From: Methanothrix sp.
GTDB taxonomy: Archaea; Halobacteriota; Methanosarcinia; Methanotrichales; Methanotrichaceae
Length of the DNA: 6,408 bases
Assembly (NCBI GenBank): GCA_011391755.1
Contig: JAABPZ010000089.1
Location: forward strand, 1 to 6,408
Direction: 5' to 3'
Part shown: one piece after another, positions 1 through 5,315 of the stretch
Position numbering within the stretch: the first letter of the stretch is position 1
Layout of the letters: every line of letters begins with the position of its first letter
Made by a program: the position numbers and the translations under genes
Notes under the pieces: model-generated
Databases searched by the model: none
The model's input: only the letters and a program-made list of their open reading frames with translations
Told to the model about the DNA's origin: nothing

Positions 1-272
1 AGCTTGCACCCGGATCTAAGGTTATGATTGGGGCCGATTTTTCACAGATCGCAGAGGAAGCATCGAGCCGGGATATCGAGCTGATGGTGGGCCCCTTCAC
101 TGGAAGAGGGATTGCCAGAAAAGAGAAGATACCGCTCCTCCGGGTGGGATTGCCCAATCATGATCGCTATGGAGCCTCCCACCAGTTGCTCCTGGGATAC
201 GAGGGCTCAATGTATTTGGTGGAGGAAATGGCCAACGCCCTGCTTGAAGGCAGAGAGAGAGGGACTACATGA
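1..272 (+). CDS. nifN: Nitrogenase cofactor-assembly protein, C-terminal part (NifN-like), 5'-truncated by the window edge
   Basis: Only the last 89 complete codons (from base 3) are inside the window; the frame is open to the left edge, so the gene starts outside. The visible part fits the last Rossmann-like domain of the nitrogenase alpha/beta superfamily (NifD/K/E/N). It has 'ELMVGPFTGRGIA', then 'IPLLRVGLPNHDRYG', then 'LLLGYEGSMYLVEEMANALLE'. The pattern (I/L)GxxxGR...IPLLRxGxPxxDRxG...GYxG is the usual C-terminus of NifN and NifK. NifN with NifE forms the scaffold on which the FeMo-cofactor precursor matures in the cytoplasm. I prefer NifN because the tail is short, the 'PLLRVG' stretch reads like NifN, and in methanogens nifN commonly ends the nif gene run. 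NifK or an alternative-nitrogenase beta subunit is not excluded. The stop overlaps the next gene's start (ATGA), indicating translational coupling. Confidence 0.75.
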   Translation, partial: LAPGSKVMIGADFSQIAEEASSRDIELMVGPFTGRGIARKEKIPLLRVGLPNHDRYGASHQLLLGYEGSMYLVEEMANALLEGRERGTT

Positions 273-646
273 GAGAAGACTGCAAGCTGGAGCAGTTTCA
301 GAATAAAGAGTACATAAGACTTGAAACTGTAAAGAGGAACGGACAGGTTGTCCCGACGCCTGTATGGTTCGTGGTAGAGGATGGCACGCTCTTCGTTCGG
401 TCCTATGCCAATAGCGGCAAGGTCAAACGCATGCGCAATAACCCTCATGTCCGGGTTACCCCCTCGGATTCCGTGGGAAAGCCCCACGGGGATACCATTG
501 AAGGCACTGCTATTCGGGCTAATGGCGATGTGGAGATCAAGATAAGCCAGCAGCTCTATCGCAAATACGGTTTGATGAAGATGTCCTTTGACCTGTGGGG
601 TGCCCTCAAGCAGCTCGACTGGGCAGTCTTCGCCATCAAGATCTGA
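269..646 (+). CDS. PPOX-class (F420-dependent type) split-barrel protein
   Basis: This 125-residue cytoplasmic protein has the short split beta-barrel fold of the pyridoxamine-5'-phosphate-oxidase superfamily. The pattern fits the Rv2061-like branch of putative F420-dependent enzymes: 'YIRLETVKRNGQVVPTPVWFVVEDGTLFV' cannot be quoted in full, but its key parts are RNGQ, VPTPVWF and GTLFVRS (residues about 16-46). Then come 'GKVKRMRNNPHVRVTPSD' (about 50-67), 'GKPHGDTIEGTA' (about 70-81) and 'YRKYGLMK' (about 97-104). Members bind FMN, F420 or a related deazaflavin and reduce small substrates or act as cofactor-binding proteins; the substrate here cannot be told. The ATG overlaps the nifN stop by four bases, so it is almost certainly translated with the nif operon, and it sits just upstream of the molybdate transporter. 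Length is normal for this branch, with no truncation or fusion. A role in nitrogen fixation is inferred from position alone. Confidence 0.82.
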   Translation: MREDCKLEQFQNKEYIRLETVKRNGQVVPTPVWFVVEDGTLFVRSYANSGKVKRMRNNPHVRVTPSDSVGKPHGDTIEGTAIRANGDVEIKISQQLYRKYGLMKMSFDLWGALKQLDWAVFAIKI

Positions 647-738
647 GCTGATTATTGGATAAAAGTAAGCGCTTGTGATTACTTGGGTCCGGATATGACC
701 AGCTGATGAAAAGCGATAACCTCGGAGAGTGAACGCCA
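647..738 (+). promoter_or_regulatory. Gap before modA: possible weak promoter and short inverted repeat
   Basis: This 92-base gap separates the PPOX gene from modA. It holds a weak TATA-like stretch (TTGGATAAAAG, about 655-665) and an inverted repeat, AAGTAA at 663-668 and TTACTT at 679-684, with a 10-base spacer. A GGAG Shine-Dalgarno element at 724-727 lies 11 bases before the modA ATG. The gap is long enough for modA to have its own promoter, for example a molybdate-responsive one, but I see no convincing ModE-type operator. Both the promoter and any regulatory use of the repeat are inference. Confidence 0.3.
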
Positions 739-1581
739 ATGATCAAGAAACATTTATTTGTAGCATTGATTGCAGCCCAGGTTTTGGCCTCCTCTGCAGG
801 ATTTGCTGAAGAGCCAAAAGAGCTCACCGTCTTTACTGCCGCGTCACTGACGGGTGCCTTCGGCGAGATTGGCCAGTTGTATACAAATGAGACCAATATC
901 AACGTGGCTTTCAACTTCGACGGTTCCCAAAACCTGCGCACCCAAATTGAGAACGGAGCTTATGCAGACGTTTTCGCTTCTGCCAACATGTTGCAAATGA
1001 ATGCTCTGAAACGGATTTTGCTCATGAACAATAGCAGCATCATCGTCTTTACCGAGAACAAGCTGTCGTTGATCGTTCCCAAAGGCAACCCCGCCAAGAT
1101 AAGCAACCTCACCGATCTGGCCAAGCCCGGCCTCAAGATCATAATGGGCACGAAGGATCTGCCGGTTGGCGACTATGCCTTACAGATAATAAACCGGCTG
1201 GGAAATGATTCTGCTTATGGGCCGGATTATAAAGCGAGGGTCATGGCTAACATCATCTCTCAGGAGACCACTGTCAACTATGTGGTGACCAAAGTCGCCT
1301 TAGGGGAAACGGATGTGGGCTTTGCCTGGGTCTCCGATGTCACAGAGGATCTGGCATCCAGGGTTGATAAGATCGATATCCTTGATGAGTACAACGTCAT
1401 CGCAAAATACCCCCTTGGAGTCCTGAAGGACAGCAAGTACCCTGCAAAAAGCCAGGAGTTCATAAATTTGGTGACATCTGGTCAGGGAAAGGCCATCTTA
1501 GAAAAATATGGATTCTCAGTTGTGCATAGCTCACCTATAGCGGCCGCAGGTAATTCTGCGGCTGCCAAGGCTGCAGCTTGA
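739..1581 (+). CDS. modA: Molybdate (or tungstate) ABC transporter, substrate-binding protein ModA
   Basis: This extracytoplasmic binding protein captures molybdate and delivers it to ModB. The 280 residues begin with a classic signal peptide: KK, a hydrophobic stretch, then 'ASSAGFA' before EE at about residues 23-24. I see no lipobox cysteine. The mature domain has the ModA family pattern: 'TVFTAASLTGAF' (about 30-41; oxyanion-binding Ser36), 'FNFDGSQNLRTQIENGAYAD' (about 58-77; Ser63), 'NKLSLIVPKGNP' (107-118), 'LPVGDYAL' (141-148) and 'LGETDVGFAWVSDV' (188-201). In Escherichia coli ModA the last segment carries a ligand tyrosine (GIVYATDA); here the aligned residue is Trp197. The last 15-20 residues are an alanine-rich tail (AAAGNSAAAKAAA) outside the normal fold. 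The ATG at 739 is supported by the signal peptide starting there and by GGAG at 724-727. It is followed by modB and modC; lying beside nif genes suggests supply of Mo for the FeMo cofactor. Tungstate as ligand is possible. Confidence 0.93.
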   Translation: MIKKHLFVALIAAQVLASSAGFAEEPKELTVFTAASLTGAFGEIGQLYTNETNINVAFNFDGSQNLRTQIENGAYADVFASANMLQMNALKRILLMNNSSIIVFTENKLSLIVPKGNPAKISNLTDLAKPGLKIIMGTKDLPVGDYALQIINRLGNDSAYGPDYKARVMANIISQETTVNYVVTKVALGETDVGFAWVSDVTEDLASRVDKIDILDEYNVIAKYPLGVLKDSKYPAKSQEFINLVTSGQGKAILEKYGFSVVHSSPIAAAGNSAAAKAAA

Positions 1582-1599
1582 TTCGGAATATCTCTATAG

Positions 1600-1629
1600 G
1601 AAGCCAGGGAAATAAAAGAGCCTGGCTTC
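1600..1629 (+). other. Perfect 9-bp stem-loop between modA and modB
   Basis: GAAGCCAGG (1600-1608) and CCTGGCTTC (1621-1629) are exact inverted repeats around a 12-base A-rich loop, with one further G-T pair at 1599/1630. The hairpin starts 18 bases after the modA stop. No T-run follows, so it is a poor terminator. A likely role, by analogy with other binding-protein-dependent transporters, is to shield the 3' end of modA mRNA so that the binding protein outnumbers the membrane parts. Its presence also argues against modB starting as early as the TTG at 1633. Confidence 0.6.
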
Positions 1630-1704
1630 TATTTGCTGGCGCTTCATGCATGCGTCATGCCGGTTTTGGTATCGTGGTTGAGCATAATTTTCTTCAAGAG
1701 GATC

Positions 1705-2583
1705 ATGGCTTCCAATCAAGCGAAAATAATCCCTATGGGCGAGCTTTCAAACCGAGAACCGGAAATCATCGGCATTTCTGACCGCGTAAAAGAGATCTCC
1801 TTGAAAGCCGGCCTGGCAGCCTTGCTGATACTGGCCATGGCTTTCATAGCCTTGCCGGTGGTCGCTCTCTTTCTGAAGAGCCCCCTGGATACGACTCTAG
1901 GATCACTGCACAATCCGATAGTGTTGGATGCCCTCAAGCTATCTCTTATGACCTCGACCTTGACTACAATAGTCGTGGTTGTTATGGGCACACCAATTGC
2001 CTATGTCAGCGCTCGCTTCCACTATTTCGGCAAAGAGATGGCTGATTCCTTAATCGACCTGCCCGTTATCATGCCTCCCGCCGTGGCCGGCATTGCTCTG
2101 CTGGTGGCCTTTGGAAGGATGGGTATTGTGGGGCATTACCTTAACGCCTTTGGAATAAGCATCGCCTTCACCACCCTGGCCGTGATCATAGCCCAGGTAT
2201 TCGTCTCCTCGCCCTTTTACATACGCCAGGCCAGGACGAGCTTCGAAGATGTGGATCAGGCCTATGAGAATGCTGCCCGCACTTTAGGTGCTTCCCGGGT
2301 CTACACCTTCTTCCATGTGATCCTGCCTATAGCCATGAACGGCCTCATCTCCGGTGCCATCATGGCTTTCGCTCGCTCTTTGGGTGAATTCGGAGCTACC
2401 ATCATGTTTGCCGGGAACTTCCAGGGCCGCACGCAGACCATGCCTCTGGCCATCTACACCGCCATGCAAGGAGATCTGAATGTCTCTCTCTGTCTGTCCA
2501 TAATACTGGTAGCCATCTCCTTTGGGGTCATCTTTCTGGTGAAGAAACTGACCCGGAGGATGTATAAAAATGTTAGAAATTAA
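1705..2583 (+). CDS. modB: Molybdate ABC transporter permease ModB
   Basis: This membrane permease forms the molybdate channel as a dimer with ModC. From the ATG at 1705 it is 292 residues, with about six hydrophobic segments near residues 36-57, 78-102, 117-138, 154-174, 205-225 and 260-279. The cytoplasmic coupling (EAA) loop that docks on the ATPase is clear: 'YENAARTLGASRVYTFFHVILP' spans 187-208, with ENAA, the conserved G at 195 and LP at the end. After it, 'ARSLGEFGATIMFAGN' (223-238) is the hallmark of ModB/CysT-type permeases. The frame is also open from a TTG at 1633, which would add 24 residues. I prefer 1705 because it is an ATG preceded by AGAGG (1697-1701), although the 3-base spacing is short, and because 1633 directly abuts the hairpin. 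The hydrophilic first 30 residues are longer than in bacterial ModB, so an ATG at 1735 is another option. It overlaps modC by 14 bases. Confidence 0.92.
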   Translation: MASNQAKIIPMGELSNREPEIIGISDRVKEISLKAGLAALLILAMAFIALPVVALFLKSPLDTTLGSLHNPIVLDALKLSLMTSTLTTIVVVVMGTPIAYVSARFHYFGKEMADSLIDLPVIMPPAVAGIALLVAFGRMGIVGHYLNAFGISIAFTTLAVIIAQVFVSSPFYIRQARTSFEDVDQAYENAARTLGASRVYTFFHVILPIAMNGLISGAIMAFARSLGEFGATIMFAGNFQGRTQTMPLAIYTAMQGDLNVSLCLSIILVAISFGVIFLVKKLTRRMYKNVRN

Positions 2584-3526
2584 TGTCAAGAAGAGGCTCA
2601 GGGATTTCGATCTACAGGTGACGCTGGATGTTGAAAGAGGCAAGACGCTTATGCTGGTAGGAGATAACGGCTGCGGAAAGACCACTCTACTTAACCTATT
2701 GGCGGGGCTCGATAATCCCGATGAAGGGAGGATTGCGCTGGACGGCAGAGCGCTTTATGATTCTGAGTACGGCACAAATGTCCCTCCTGAGGCCAGAGGC
2801 ATAGGATATGTCTTTCAAAGCTACGCCCTCTTTCCCCACATGAGCATCTACGACAACGTAGCCTTTGGACTGCGCACCCGGAAGACGCCGGAGGACGAGA
2901 TCAAAGTTCTGGTAAAAGAGCATCTAGAGGCGGCCGGGCTGTGGGAGATCAGGATGGCAAAGGCGGCAAATGTCTCGGGCGGCCAAAAGCAGAGGGTGGC
3001 ATTGGCCAGAGCGCTCATCATCGAGCCTCGCCTCCTTTTGTTGGACGAGCCGCTTTCCGCTCTGGATGTTAGGAAACAAGCGGCTATGAGAAAAGAGCTA
3101 CGGGAGACAATTCGTGCTTGCGGTGTTCCCTGCATAATCGTCACCCATGACCTGAGAGATGTGGCCTGCATAGGAGATAGGGTCTGCCTTTTGGAGCAGG
3201 GAAAGATCGCTCTGCATGCAGGCGCAGAGGAAGTTCTTAGCTGGGGCTTGAGCGCGGACGCAGAAGCAAGTGATAATGGTCCTCAAATCGGCGCGGCTGC
3301 TGTTCCGTATGGTTCTGCTTCAATGTCGGATAGTGCGTTAGCCGATGATGACGTAGCTGCTGCCGCCTCCGTCAACAAACATCTTCGGCACAGTGCACCG
3401 TCACAATCACTGTCGCGAATCTGCCAACCATTATCCTTGACACGGGATTGGTATCTCAACCTGAAATGCGACGTGGAAGGCATTTCAGGACAAGGGAGCC
3501 GGATGCGAGACGGTTTAAAGCGTTGA
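2570..3526 (+). CDS. modC: Molybdate ABC transporter ATPase ModC with an atypical C-terminal tail
   Basis: This cytoplasmic ATPase powers the ModB channel. The nucleotide-binding domain is complete: Walker A 'GDNGCGKT' (31-38), Q-loop 'VFQSYALFPHMSIYDNVAFG' (81-100; Gln83), signature 'VSGGQKQR' (135-142), Walker B 'LLLLDEP' with catalytic Glu160, D-loop 'SALD' and switch 'VTHD' with His193. The ATG at 2570 has a GGAGG Shine-Dalgarno site (2555-2559, 10-base spacing) and overlaps the end of modB by 14 bases, indicating translational coupling. The recognisable ATPase ends near residue 226. Bacterial ModC then carries a Mop-like molybdate-binding domain; here about 90 residues follow that I cannot relate to Mop or any family. 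They are first Ala/Ser/Asp-rich (about 229-270), then Ser/Leu/Arg-containing (about 271-318). The tail may be a real extension, a domain lost by frameshift, or readthrough of non-coding DNA. ModC identity follows from the neighbours; tungstate or sulfate specificity cannot be ruled out from the ATPase alone. Confidence 0.9.
   Translation: MLEINVKKRLRDFDLQVTLDVERGKTLMLVGDNGCGKTTLLNLLAGLDNPDEGRIALDGRALYDSEYGTNVPPEARGIGYVFQSYALFPHMSIYDNVAFGLRTRKTPEDEIKVLVKEHLEAAGLWEIRMAKAANVSGGQKQRVALARALIIEPRLLLLDEPLSALDVRKQAAMRKELRETIRACGVPCIIVTHDLRDVACIGDRVCLLEQGKIALHAGAEEVLSWGLSADAEASDNGPQIGAAAVPYGSASMSDSALADDDVAAAASVNKHLRHSAPSQSLSRICQPLSLTRDWYLNLKCDVEGISGQGSRMRDGLKR
3460..3489. repeat. Perfect 10-bp inverted repeat (10-base spacer) in the modC tail
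   Basis: CCTGAAATGC (3460-3469) and GCATTTCAGG (3480-3489) are exact reverse complements separated by GACGTGGAAG. The half-site centres are 20 bases apart, about two helical turns, which would suit a dimeric regulator; as RNA it would make a stable hairpin. It lies inside the unrecognised C-terminal part of modC and about 220 bases before the amt start. Which role applies, if any, is not visible. Confidence 0.55.
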
Positions 3527-3548
3527 CCTTTTCCCGTTATGAATGAAT

Positions 3549-3558
3549 ATGAATTCAT
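3549..3558. repeat. ATGAATTCAT palindrome downstream of modC
   Basis: This is a perfect 10-bp palindrome about 22 bases after the modC stop. A preceding ATGAAT at 3539-3544 makes a direct repeat with its left half. It lies 16 bases upstream of the first TATA-like box, so it could be an operator for amt-glnK. In AT-rich DNA such a short palindrome may equally be chance. Confidence 0.25.
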
Positions 3559-3573
3559 CATAGCAATTCCTAA

Positions 3574-3581
3574 TTTATATT
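3574..3581 (+). promoter_or_regulatory. TATA-like box, distal amt-glnK promoter candidate
   Basis: TTTATATT differs by one base from the methanogen TATA consensus TTTATATA. Transcription would start around 3600-3606, giving a leader of about 105 bases. The leader would begin at or within the short hairpin CCCC-GAGA-GGGG (3599-3610), which has a GNRA-type tetraloop. The surrounding 3527-3710 gap is clearly AT-richer than the flanking genes and contains no credible gene. Confidence 0.4.
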
Positions 3582-3588
3582 AAATACC

Positions 3589-3593
3589 TTTTT
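3589..3593 (+). terminator. Oligo-T stretch after modC, possible archaeal terminator
   Basis: A five-T run in an AT-rich stretch about 63 bases after the modC stop fits the U-rich, hairpin-independent signals archaea use to end transcription. TTTT at 3529-3532 just after the stop is a weaker candidate. Neither is decisive. Confidence 0.3.
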
Positions 3594-3667
3594 AAATCCC
3601 CCGAGAGGGGCTCTTCTAGCGATGTGCTAACGGATTTCTCTGCACTGGTCTTGAAGTTGATACAAAA

Positions 3668-3675
3668 ATTAAATA
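3668..3675 (+). promoter_or_regulatory. TATA-like box, proximal amt-glnK promoter candidate
   Basis: ATTAAATA preceded by a purine-rich ACAAAA stretch resembles a BRE plus TATA element. Initiation would fall near 3695-3700, leaving a leader of only about 10-15 bases, which may cut into the Shine-Dalgarno site. It is the weaker or a secondary candidate next to 3574-3581. I found no GGAA-N6-TTCC site, the NrpR operator form known in Methanococcus, in the gap. Confidence 0.3.
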
Positions 3676-3696
3676 GGTTTGACTTTACAATTGTTT

Positions 3697-3704
3697 AAGG
3701 GTGA
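3697..3704 (+). promoter_or_regulatory. Ribosome binding site fixing the amt TTG start
   Basis: AGGGTGAT matches the archaeal 16S rRNA 3' end through GGTGAT and stands 6 bases before TTG at 3711. It decides the rare TTG as start: GTG at 3701 and ATG at 3704 are in a different frame. Confidence 0.65.
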
Positions 3705-3710
3705 TGCAGT

Positions 3711-4919
3711 TTGCCAATAAATAGTGGAGACACAGCATGGGTTTTGGTGTCAACAGCCATGGTCATGCTCATGACGCCGGGCGTCGGTTTGTTCTATGGC
3801 GGCCTGGTGCGAAGCAAGACCGTCGTCTCGATGATAGGTCTGTCCTTCCTGGCTTTCGCAATAGCCAGCATACAGTGGGTGCTGTTCGGCTACAGCCTAT
3901 CCTTCGGCTCGGATATATCGGGAATCATCGGCGGCCTGAACTACTTTGCATTAAACGGCGTGGGACTGGGTGAGGCGCCACTAGCTGGAAACATTCCGCA
4001 CCTCATCTATGTGGCCTTCCAGCTGGTCTTCGCGGCTGTGACTCTGGCCATCCTCACCTCCGCCGTGGCGGAAAGGGTCAAGCTCAGCTCCTTCATCGTG
4101 CTGGCTCTCCTCTGGACCACTCTGGTCTATGATCCTCTGGCTCACTGGGTCTGGGCGGGCGGCTGGATGGCCCAGATGGGGGCTCTGGACTTTGCCGGGG
4201 GAACGGTGGTGCACATCAGCTCCGGCTTCTCTGCTCTGGCCATAGCCTTGGTCATAGGCAAGAGGATGGGCTACGGTGCCTACGTCATGGAGCCGCATAA
4301 TATTCCCATGGCCATGATCGGTGCGGGCCTGCTCTGGTTCGGTTGGTTCGGCTTCAACGCCGGCTCCGCCCTCGCCGCTAACGGCCTGGCGGCTTCCGCG
4401 TTGCTGGTCACCAACACCTCCGCGGCGGCGGGAGCGCTTACCTGGCTTGCCGCCAGCTGGCTGAAAGGAAAGCCCAGCGCCTTAGGAATGGTGAGCGGCG
4501 GCATAGCGGGCCTCGTGGCCATAACCCCGGCCGCGGGCTATGTTGATGTGACGGGAGCCCTGATCATTGGCGCAGTCTCCGGCGTGATCTGCTACATGGC
4601 CCTTCTCTTTCGCGTCGGTCGCGGCCTGGATGAGAGCTGCGACGCCTGGGCGGTGCACGGCATGGGTGGCCTGTGGGGTGCGATCGCAACGGGCATATTC
4701 GCCACCGCCTCAGTCAACAGCTACACCGGCCTGATCTACGGCAACTATCATCAGTTCGCGGTGCAGATAATGGCCGCCGGAGCGTCTGTGGTCTATGCCT
4801 TCGTGATGACGCTCATCCTGGCCAAGATAGTTGACCGCGTCATGGGCCTGCGGGTCACAGAGGAAGAAGAATACGTCGGCCTTGATATCTCTCAACACGG
4901 CGAGAAGGCTTACGCTTGA
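3711..4919 (+). CDS. amtB: Ammonium transporter Amt
   Basis: This trimeric membrane channel moves ammonium/ammonia into the cell. The 402-residue protein has about 11 transmembrane segments and no obvious cleavable leader, starting directly with TM1 (about 9-31, '[16 protein letters not shown]'). The functional residues of E. coli AmtB are all present: Phe107 and Phe215 (gate), Trp148 and Ser219 (outer ammonium site), Asp160 in '[12 protein letters not shown]', and the twin pore histidines His168 and His316 ('[13 protein letters not shown]'). Positions are counted from the TTG. The C-terminal tail '[18 protein letters not shown]' is the conserved cytoplasmic segment (GLD..HGE.AY) needed for cooperativity and for regulation by GlnK. 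The start is TTG with a strong Shine-Dalgarno site. glnK follows after 32 bases, almost certainly in the same transcript, so the channel would be made under nitrogen limitation and blocked by GlnK when ammonium returns. Nothing is broken or missing. Confidence 0.97.
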   Translation: MPINSGDTAWVLVSTAMVMLMTPGVGLFYGGLVRSKTVVSMIGLSFLAFAIASIQWVLFGYSLSFGSDISGIIGGLNYFALNGVGLGEAPLAGNIPHLIYVAFQLVFAAVTLAILTSAVAERVKLSSFIVLALLWTTLVYDPLAHWVWAGGWMAQMGALDFAGGTVVHISSGFSALAIALVIGKRMGYGAYVMEPHNIPMAMIGAGLLWFGWFGFNAGSALAANGLAASALLVTNTSAAAGALTWLAASWLKGKPSALGMVSGGIAGLVAITPAAGYVDVTGALIIGAVSGVICYMALLFRVGRGLDESCDAWAVHGMGGLWGAIATGIFATASVNSYTGLIYGNYHQFAVQIMAAGASVVYAFVMTLILAKIVDRVMGLRVTEEEEYVGLDISQHGEKAYA

Positions 4920-4930
4920 ATATGCTTTAG

Positions 4931-5281
<351 letters not shown>

Positions 5282-5286
5282 AGACA

Positions 5287-5315
5287 TTTTTTCAAATCAA
5301 AAGTTTTTCAAATCA
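5287..5315 (+). terminator. T-rich intergenic region with a 12-bp direct repeat after glnK
   Basis: TTTTTCAAATCA occurs at 5288-5299 and again at 5304-5315, a 16-base period. The first copy is preceded by one more T, giving T6 at 5287-5292; the second has T5 at 5304-5308. These two T-runs just after the glnK stop fit tandem archaeal U-rich terminators. The second copy also contains the stop codon of the convergent gene (TCA at 5313-5315 on this strand), so the gap serves both transcripts. Confidence 0.5.

Noticed and set aside
167..739. 190-codon open frame on the minus strand
   Set aside because: It lies opposite nifN and the PPOX gene, both of which have clear family motifs and a coupled ATGA junction; its translation shows no recognisable domain.
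1578..1781. 67-codon plus-strand frame starting at the modA stop
   Set aside because: It runs over the hairpin and the modB start, has no homology pattern and no good ribosome site; a shadow frame.
2284..2685. 133-codon minus-strand frame across the modB-modC junction
   Set aside because: It is antisense to the EAA loop and Walker A regions, which are strongly conserved in the plus frame.
3283..3561. 92-codon minus-strand frame opposite the modC tail
   Set aside because: I considered it because the plus-strand tail is odd, but it has no recognisable motif and no promoter or ribosome site I could defend.
3527..3710. NrpR operator (GGAA-N6-TTCC) before amt
   Set aside because: No such pair at the right spacing is present; TTCC at 3567-3570 has no matching GGAA six bases upstream.
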